DNA of 18,481 nucleotides from Oscillospiraceae bacterium. Lineage in GTDB: Bacteria > Bacillota > Clostridia > Oscillospirales > UBA929. The stretch spans positions 1 through 18,481 of the forward strand of contig JAISVO010000108.1 in the NCBI GenBank assembly GCA_031271525.1, given 5' to 3'. The translations under genes were made by a program, and so were the position numbers. The notes beneath the pieces are model-generated. The model ran no database searches and had not been told where the DNA came from. It saw only the letters and a list, made by a program, of their open reading frames with translations. Of the stretch, positions 14,309 through 18,481 are shown piece by piece. How positions within the stretch are numbered: position 1 is the first letter of the stretch; every line of letters starts with the position of its first letter.

Positions 14309-14854
14309 CTACTTCTTCTTGCCGCCGGTCTTGCCTTCCTTACGGCGAATGACCTCTCCGGCGTATTTGATGCCCTTGCCCTTATACGGTTCGGGCGGAC
14401 GCTTCTCGCGGATCTCGGCGGCCAACTGGCCGACCTTCTGCTTATCGCTCCCCGATACGGTGATTTTGTTCCCCTGAACCTCGATCGCCAACCCCTCGGG
14501 CGGATCGACGAAGACCTGATGGCTGTAGCCCACATTGAGGACAAGCTGCTTGCCCTGCATCACGGCGCGGTAACCGACGCCGTTGACCTCAAGCTGCTTG
14601 CTGAACCCGCTCGTCACACCCACGACCATATTGTCCAAGAGGGTGCGGGCAAGCCCGTGCTGACTGCGGTGTTCCTTGCTGTCGCTCTGGCGCTTCGCGT
14701 TGATGGTCAGGCCGTCTTTCTCGAACTCGATCATCGGGGGAAGCTGTTGCCGCAGGGTTCCCTTGGGGCCTTTGACGGTGCAGAAATTCCTCTCGTCGAA
14801 GCTGACTTCGACGCCGGCGGGCACCGGGATGGGACGTCTTCCGATTCGTGACAT
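14309..14854 (-). CDS. rplF: 50S ribosomal protein L6
   Basis: A 181-residue protein near the sarcin-ricin loop and factor-binding site. It has two repeated alpha/beta domains: MSRIGRRPIPVPAGVEVSF with VKGPKGTLRQ in the first, and GYSHQVFVDPPEGLAIEVQGNKITVSGSDKQKVGQLAAEIR in the second. The RPPEPYKGKGIKYAGEVIRRKEGKTGGKKK tail is the L6 signature and basic end. The ATG is preceded by GGAGGGGG. It follows rpsH by 18 nt. Confidence 0.98.
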   Translation of the reverse strand: MSRIGRRPIPVPAGVEVSFDERNFCTVKGPKGTLRQQLPPMIEFEKDGLTINAKRQSDSKEHRSQHGLARTLLDNMVVGVTSGFSKQLEVNGVGYRAVMQGKQLVLNVGYSHQVFVDPPEGLAIEVQGNKITVSGSDKQKVGQLAAEIREKRPPEPYKGKGIKYAGEVIRRKEGKTGGKKK

Positions 14855-14872
14855 GTTAAAACTCCCCCTCCC

Positions 14873-15271
14873 TTACCAAACGAACGCAAGGACTTCTCCG
14901 CCGACATGCGCGGCCCGCGCCTTCTTGTCGGTCATCAGTCCCTTGGACGTGGAAATAATGGCGATGCCGAGGCCCCGCAGAACCTGCGGGATCTCTTCCG
15001 AACCGGCGTAGATGCGGAGACCCGGTTTGGAGACCCGGCGCAGCCCGGTGATCGCTTTCTCTTTCGCGGGCAGATATTTCAAGGCGATCTTCAGGATGCC
15101 CTGACCTTTGTCCGCGATGAATTGCACGCTCTTGATATAGCCTTCCTGAAGAAGGATGTCGGCGATGGCGCGTTTTAGGTTGCTCGCCGGAATATCCACC
15201 GTCTCGTGGCGGGCAGAGTTCGCGTTGCGGATCCGTGTCAGCATATCCGCCACGGGGTCTGTAATTTGCAT
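14873..15271 (-). CDS. rpsH: 30S ribosomal protein S8
   Basis: A 132-residue protein that binds the central domain of 16S rRNA. It begins MQITDPVADMLTRIRNANSARHETVDIPAS and ends GLRIYAGSEEIPQVLRGLGIAIISTSKGLMTDKKAR plus GGEVLAFVW, a standard S8 C-terminus. GGAGGT lies about 8 nt before the ATG. In E. coli S8 represses the spc operon; here the only visible structured element nearby is a hairpin in the 89-nt rpsZ-rpsH gap. Confidence 0.98.
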   Translation of the reverse strand: MQITDPVADMLTRIRNANSARHETVDIPASNLKRAIADILLQEGYIKSVQFIADKGQGILKIALKYLPAKEKAITGLRRVSKPGLRIYAGSEEIPQVLRGLGIAIISTSKGLMTDKKARAAHVGGEVLAFVW

Positions 15272-15315
15272 GTTCGGTTACCTCCTGTTTGGTTGAGGTT
15301 GTCAAAACGGCGGTT

Positions 15316-15337
15316 TTTGGGCGCAAATCCGCCCAAA
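15316..15337 (-). other. Hairpin in the rpsZ-rpsH gap
   Basis: On the minus strand TTTGGGCG and CGCCCAAA form a perfect 8-bp stem with a 6-nt loop (GATTTG), 45 nt before the rpsH start. It lies in the largest intergenic gap of the ribosomal cluster (89 nt). No T run follows, so it is not a typical terminator. It may be a processing site or a protein-binding leader. Confidence 0.55.
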
Positions 15338-15360
15338 CCTCTCCGCTTCCTTCGCCGGAT

Positions 15361-15546
15361 TTACCAGCTTGCCTTGCGGACGCCCGGGATCTGCCCCTTG
15401 TAGGCGATTTCGCGGAAACAAATACGGCAGACGCCGTAGTTCCGCAGATAGGCGTGGGGACGACCGCAGATTTTGCAGCGGTTATACCCGCGGGTGGAGA
15501 ACTTGGGTGTCTTCTGCTGCTTGAGAACCAATGCCTTCCTAGCCAT
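15361..15546 (-). CDS. rpsZ: 30S ribosomal protein S14, type Z
   Basis: A 61-residue zinc-containing S14. Two CxxC pairs frame the centre: CKICGRPHAYLRNYGVCRICF. It starts MARKALVLKQQKTPKFSTRG and ends GQIPGVRKASW. The short, four-cysteine form is the main S14 in Gram-positive bacteria and sits in the spc operon, while the long zinc-free form is a back-up used in zinc starvation. The ATG follows GGGGGT. It starts 10 nt after rplE. Confidence 0.98.
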   Translation of the reverse strand: MARKALVLKQQKTPKFSTRGYNRCKICGRPHAYLRNYGVCRICFREIAYKGQIPGVRKASW

Positions 15547-15556
15547 ACTCTACCCC

Positions 15557-16102
15557 CTATGCGGTGTGGGCGAACGGGGCGCCCAGCAATGTCAGCAGTT
15601 CACGCGCCTCTTCGTCGCTCTGGGCGGTGGTGCAGATCACAATGTCCATCCCGCGGATCTTGTCGATCTTGTCGTAGACAATCTCGGGGAAGATCAGCTG
15701 TTCTTTCAGTCCCAGCGCGTAATTGCCGCGCCCGTCGAAGGCGGAGGGACTGATCCCCCGGAAGTCACGCACGCGGGGGAGCGCCACGTTCAGCAGGCGG
15801 TCGAGGAATTCCCACATCTTCGCGCCTCGCAGGGTCACCTTCACGCCGACCGGCATACCGGCGCGGACCTTGAAGTTCGCGACCGATTTGCGGGCGCGGG
15901 TGATGACCGCTTTCTGCCCGGTGATTTGGGAAATGTCGCTCGTGACGGCGTCCAGCACCTTAGTGTTGTCCCGCGCGTCGCCGCAGCCCACATTGACGAC
16001 GATCTTTTCAAGCCGAGGGATCTGCATCACGCTCTTGTAAGAAAACTTTTTCATAAGGGACGGAGCGATCTCCTCTTGATAACGGTCTTTCAGTCGCGGC
16101 AT
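15557..16102 (-). CDS. rplE: 50S ribosomal protein L5
   Basis: A 181-residue protein that binds 5S rRNA and contacts the P-site tRNA. It shows MPRLKDRYQEEIAPSLMKKF, QIPRLEKIVVNVGCGDA, the TGQKAVITRARKSVANFKVRAGMPVGVKVTLRG signature and LPRVRDFRGISPSAFDGRGNYALGLKEQLIFPE. AGGAGG lies about 9 nt before the ATG. It follows rplX by 12 nt. Full length and typical. Confidence 0.98.
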   Translation of the reverse strand: MPRLKDRYQEEIAPSLMKKFSYKSVMQIPRLEKIVVNVGCGDARDNTKVLDAVTSDISQITGQKAVITRARKSVANFKVRAGMPVGVKVTLRGAKMWEFLDRLLNVALPRVRDFRGISPSAFDGRGNYALGLKEQLIFPEIVYDKIDKIRGMDIVICTTAQSDEEARELLTLLGAPFAHTA

Positions 16103-16114
16103 AACTTTAGCCTC

Positions 16115-16432
16115 CTAGATTGCCTCTCCGCATTTCTTGCAAACGCGGTTCTTTGTGCCGTCCTCCGAGGTAAAAAACGCGGCGCGGGTCGGTTGGTGGC
16201 ACTTGGGGCAGACGCGCATGACTTTCGGCGCGTAGATCGGGATCTCTTTGGTGATGATGCCGCCGACGTCGGTTTGGCGGCGGGCCTTCTGGTGCTTATG
16301 GGCGATGTTGACGCCCTCGACCAGCACTTTGTTCTCGCCCGGGAAGGTCTGGAGGACCTTTCCCTTTTTGCCCTTGTCTTTCCCGGACAAGACAATGACC
16401 TGATCGTCCTTGCGGATGAATAAGCTGTTCAT
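16115..16432 (-). CDS. rplX: 50S ribosomal protein L24, with C-terminal zinc ribbon
   Basis: A 105-residue assembly-initiator protein with a KOW motif near the N-terminus (QVIVLSGKDKGKKGKVLQTF) and KVLVEGVNIAHKHQKA. The C-terminal third has CPKC and CKKC pairs, a zinc ribbon found in many Gram-positive L24 proteins. The frame extends upstream to 16453, but ATG 16432 matches homologues, and GGAGG in the end of rplN precedes it by about 9 nt. Only one base separates it from the rplN stop. Confidence 0.97.
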   Translation of the reverse strand: MNSLFIRKDDQVIVLSGKDKGKKGKVLQTFPGENKVLVEGVNIAHKHQKARRQTDVGGIITKEIPIYAPKVMRVCPKCHQPTRAAFFTSEDGTKNRVCKKCGEAI

Positions 16433-16433
16433 G

Positions 16434-16802
16434 TTATATAACCTCCGGGGCAAGGGATAGGATCTTCATATAGTCCCGGTCCCGCAGCTCGCGGGCGACC
16501 GGGCCGAAGATACGGGTTCCGCGCGGGTTCTTGTCGTCGCGGATCAAAACGGCCGCGTTGTCGTCGAACCGGACGTACGACCCGTCGGGTCTGCGGATAG
16601 CCTGTGCCGTGCGGACGATCACGGCCTTGACGACGTCGCCCTTTTTGACGGCGCTTGCGGGTGCCGCTTTCCGCACCGAAGCGACGATCACGTCGCCGAC
16701 CCCGCCGTACTTGCGGGAGGAACCGCCCAGAACGCGGATGGTCTTGATCTCCTTGGCGCCGGTGTTATCGGCCACCGTGAGATAGGTTTCTTGCTGAACC
16801 AC
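16434..16802 (-). CDS. rplN: 50S ribosomal protein L14
   Basis: A 122-residue protein at the subunit interface. It reads VQQETYLTVADNTGAKEIKTIRVLGG, then GDVIVASVRKAAP, KAVIVRTAQAIRRPDGSYVRFDDNAAVLI, and RGTRIFGPVARELRDRDYMKILSLAPEVI, matching the family end to end. The initiation codon is GTG rather than ATG, preceded by AAGAAGGTGA. It lies 15 nt after rpsQ. Confidence 0.98.
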   Translation of the reverse strand: MVQQETYLTVADNTGAKEIKTIRVLGGSSRKYGGVGDVIVASVRKAAPASAVKKGDVVKAVIVRTAQAIRRPDGSYVRFDDNAAVLIRDDKNPRGTRIFGPVARELRDRDYMKILSLAPEVI

Positions 16803-16817
16803 GCTTCGTCACCTTCT

Positions 16818-17153
16818 TTACTTGGCTTTTTCGATTATCTCCACTAAACGCCAGCGTTTTTCCTTGGATATCGGACGGGTCTCCATCACCAGCACCCGAT
16901 CCCCCACGCCGCACTCGTTGTTTTGGTCGTGGGCTTTGAGCTTATAGGTGCGCTTGATGATCTTCTTATACAGCGGGTGACGCACATGGGTCTCGATCGC
17001 GACGACGATTGTCTTGTCCATCTTGTCGCTCACGACGATCCCGATACGGGTCTTCCGGAAGTTGCGCCCGCCGCCGGCCTTTTCGGTTTCGGTCACTTCA
17101 ACGGTGCCCCCGGCCGCCGTTTCCTCTTGGGGGACCAGCATCTCTTCGGTCAT
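16818..17153 (-). CDS. rpsQ: 30S ribosomal protein S17 with acidic N-terminal extension
   Basis: The S17 core is clear: RIGIVVSDKMDKTIVVAIETHVRHPLYKK, YKLKAHDQNNECGVGDRVLVMETRPISKEKRWRLVEIIEKAK. It is a small OB-fold protein binding helices of the 16S 5' domain. The predicted protein has 111 residues, against 87 in Bacillus subtilis. The extra 27 or so residues at the N-terminus (MTEEMLVPQEETAAGG and on to about residue 29) are acidic and Gly-rich, unusual for an rRNA-binding protein. The ATG overlaps the rpmC stop as ATGA, and GGAGG lies 10 nt upstream, which favours the long form. An internal GTG at codon 20 is a less supported alternative. Confidence 0.95.
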   Translation of the reverse strand: MTEEMLVPQEETAAGGTVEVTETEKAGGGRNFRKTRIGIVVSDKMDKTIVVAIETHVRHPLYKKIIKRTYKLKAHDQNNECGVGDRVLVMETRPISKEKRWRLVEIIEKAK

Positions 17154-17356
17154 CTTCCGGCAGCCTCCTTGAGCTCATTTTCGCGGATCAGCGTTTTCAC
17201 CCGCGCGATATCCCGCTTGACGTCGCTGATCCGGATGGGGTTATCCAGCTGGTTTGTCGCGTGCTGCATCCGCAGGTTGAAAAGGTCTTTTTTCAGGTCG
17301 GTGAGCTTGCTACCCAACTCGCCGGGTGCCAACTCCCGCAGTTCGGCGATTTTCAC
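17150..17356 (-). CDS. rpmC: 50S ribosomal protein L29
   Basis: A 68-residue two-helix protein near the exit tunnel. It reads KIAELRELAPGELGSKLTDLKKDLFNLRMQHATNQLDNPIRISDVKRDIARVKTLIRE, a standard L29. I chose the GTG at 17356 because homologues begin M-K-I/A-x-E-L-R. The GTG overlaps the rplP stop as GTGA, with the GCGGAG of the rplP end upstream. Its own stop overlaps rpsQ. Confidence 0.96.
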   Translation of the reverse strand: MKIAELRELAPGELGSKLTDLKKDLFNLRMQHATNQLDNPIRISDVKRDIARVKTLIRENELKEAAGR

Positions 17357-17787
17357 TCCGCGTCGCCCCCCGTCTCCGCTTTCTCCTTCGCGACAAACTT
17401 GCACCGGATGGGCAGTTTGTGCATTGCGAGCCGCAACGCTTCCCGCGCGGTGCTCTCGTCGATACCGGCAATTTCAAACAACACCCGTCCGGGTTTCACA
17501 ACCGCCACCCAGTACTCCGGGGAACCCTTACCGGAACCCATCCGGGTCTCGGCCGGCTTGGACGTCACCGGTTTATGCGGGAAGATTTTGATCCAAACCT
17601 GTCCGCCGCGGCGGATATACCTAGTCATCGCGATACGCGCCGACTCGATCTGGTTGCTTGTGATCCAGCCCGGCTCCATCGCCTTCAGGCCAAACTCCCC
17701 GTGGGAGATAAAGTTTCCGCGTAGGGACTTGCCTTTCATCCGGCCGCGCTGCACGCGGCGGTATTTCACTCGTTTCGGTAACAGCAT
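17353..17787 (-). CDS. rplP: 50S ribosomal protein L16
   Basis: A 144-residue protein that contacts A-site tRNA and helps organise the peptidyl-transferase region. It reads MLLPKRVKYRRVQRGRMKGKSLRGN, FGLKAMEPGWITSNQIESARIAMTR, GQVWIKIFPHKPVTSKPAETRMGSGKGSPEYWVAVVKPGRVLFEI. The ATG shares one base with the rpsC TAA stop. The stop overlaps the rpmC start. Standard length. Confidence 0.98.
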   Translation of the reverse strand: MLLPKRVKYRRVQRGRMKGKSLRGNFISHGEFGLKAMEPGWITSNQIESARIAMTRYIRRGGQVWIKIFPHKPVTSKPAETRMGSGKGSPEYWVAVVKPGRVLFEIAGIDESTAREALRLAMHKLPIRCKFVAKEKAETGGDAE

Positions 17788-18481
17788 TATCCGTTGCCTC
17801 CTCTTCCGCCGCCGCCGGGACGGGGACCTCCCTGTCCGCCCGGCCGGGGTCCGCCGAAGCCGCCGGGTCTCGGTCCGCCCTGTCCTCCCGGACGGGGTCC
17901 TCCGAAGCCGCCCGGACGTGGCCCGCCACCGGGTCTCGGTCCGCCGAAACCGCCCGGACGCCCGTCGCGCCGGTCTCCGCGTTCGCCGCGGTCACGGTTA
18001 TCCCGCCGGTCGCGCCGGTCGCGGCGCTCGTCACGCGCCCTCGGCGCCTCGATGGTGCGGGGGCCCATCCGGTTCCCGACCGTCAGAACCTCGCCCTTGT
18101 AGATCCAAATCTTCACGCCGATCCGCCCATACGTCGTATGCGCCTCGGCAAAGCCGTAGTCGATGTCCGCGCGGAGGGTCTGGAGCGGGATCGTCCCCTC
18201 GTGGTAGTGCTCGCTGCGGGCGATTTCCGCGCCGCCCAGCCGTCCCGAAACGGCGGTCTTGATCCCCCTCGCGCCGGCGCGCATCGAGCGCATCATGCTC
18301 TGTTTCATAGCGCGGCGGAAGCTGATCCGCTTCTCCAGCTGCGCCGCGATGTTTTCCGCGACAAGCTGCGCATTGAGGTCGGGCTGCCGGACCTCGACGA
18401 TGTTCAGCGCCACCGGCTTCTTGACCATCTTCTCGATCTCGGCGCGCAATTTCTCGATGTCCTGCCCGCCCCGCCCGATCA
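17787..18481 (-). CDS. rpsC: 30S ribosomal protein S3, 5' end outside window, long RGG-like tail
   Basis: Only the last 231 codons are in the window. The first visible residues IGRGGQDIEKL contain the GxxG loop of the type II KH domain. The C-terminal S3 domain follows, with NIAAQLEKRISFRRAMKQSM, GIKTAVSGRLGGAEIARSE, and TLRADIDYGFAEAHTTYGRIGVKIWIYKGE. S3 lines the mRNA entry tunnel and contributes to helicase activity. Beyond the usual end comes a tail of about 94 residues: an Arg/Asp-rich stretch (17967-18038), then Gly/Pro/Arg repeats built on FGGPRPGG and QGGPRPGG (17790-17966). Such a long low-complexity tail is absent from the Bacillus protein. The reading frame is intact, and the stop overlaps rplP by one base. 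Confidence 0.97.
   Translation of the reverse strand, partial: IGRGGQDIEKLRAEIEKMVKKPVALNIVEVRQPDLNAQLVAENIAAQLEKRISFRRAMKQSMMRSMRAGARGIKTAVSGRLGGAEIARSEHYHEGTIPLQTLRADIDYGFAEAHTTYGRIGVKIWIYKGEVLTVGNRMGPRTIEAPRARDERRDRRDRRDNRDRGERGDRRDGRPGGFGGPRPGGGPRPGGFGGPRPGGQGGPRPGGFGGPRPGGQGGPRPGGGGRGGNG
17790..17966 (-). repeat. rpsC: Gly/Pro/Arg coding repeats in the rpsC 3' end
   Basis: The DNA repeats a roughly 24-27 nt unit encoding (F/Q)GGPRPGG at least four times, with shorter GGGPRPGG variants between. The units keep the frame, so they are protein-coding repeats and not a non-coding satellite. The tract is very GC-rich. Confidence 0.85.

Noticed and set aside
17794..18102. Pro-rich plus-strand frame (PPGRGPP repeats)
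   Set aside because: It is the antisense reading of the Gly/Pro/Arg tail of S3, with no start signals of its own.

Overview
The window looks like a chromosomal segment of a GC-rich member of the Clostridia (Bacillota). This rests on strong GGAGG-type ribosome binding sites before almost every gene, zinc-ribbon forms of several ribosomal proteins, rpsD placed between rpsK and rpoA, and a FliK-like/FlhB-like orphan pair of the kind seen in non-flagellar loci of Gram-positive bacteria. An Oscillospirales-like lineage is plausible, but the sequence alone cannot settle this.

Layout. Positions 1-162 carry no gene but hold two inverted repeats, one of them a REP-like hairpin. A visibly more AT-rich minus-strand gene (163-1296) encodes a cytoplasmic protein with two retropepsin-type aspartic protease domains. 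It is read from a near-consensus promoter that diverges from the secA promoter, and an orphan plus-strand terminator lies between them. The plus-strand unit is secA, a FliK-like protein with a long Pro/Gln linker, and a stand-alone FlhB cytoplasmic-domain protein, all overlapping or abutting. A small membrane protein with an Asp-rich tail follows, with its own putative promoter. Two related hairpins at 6706-6729 and 6816-6844 separate this unit from the convergent minus-strand operon.

Positions 6862-18481 are the distal part of the S10-spc-alpha ribosomal supercluster, all on the minus strand. In transcription order it reads rpsC (5' end cut by the window), rplP, rpmC, rpsQ, rplN, rplX, rplE, rpsZ, rpsH, rplF, rplR, rpsE, rpmD, rplO, secY, adk, map, infA, rpmJ, rpsM, rpsK, rpsD, rpoA, rplQ. 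Gaps are tiny and there are many 1-8 nt start/stop overlaps, so extensive translational coupling is likely. The two halves meet functionally in protein export: SecA (plus unit) is the motor for SecY (minus operon), with Map trimming N-terminal methionine.

The order of the ribosomal cluster is ordinary. The unusual points are: infA, where the codon at the expected start position reads AGG; a long Arg/Gly/Pro repeat tail on S3; an acidic N-terminal extension on S17; the secA-linked FliK/FlhB-like pair; and the double retropepsin gene. I see no tRNA, rRNA, CRISPR array, phage or complete insertion sequence.
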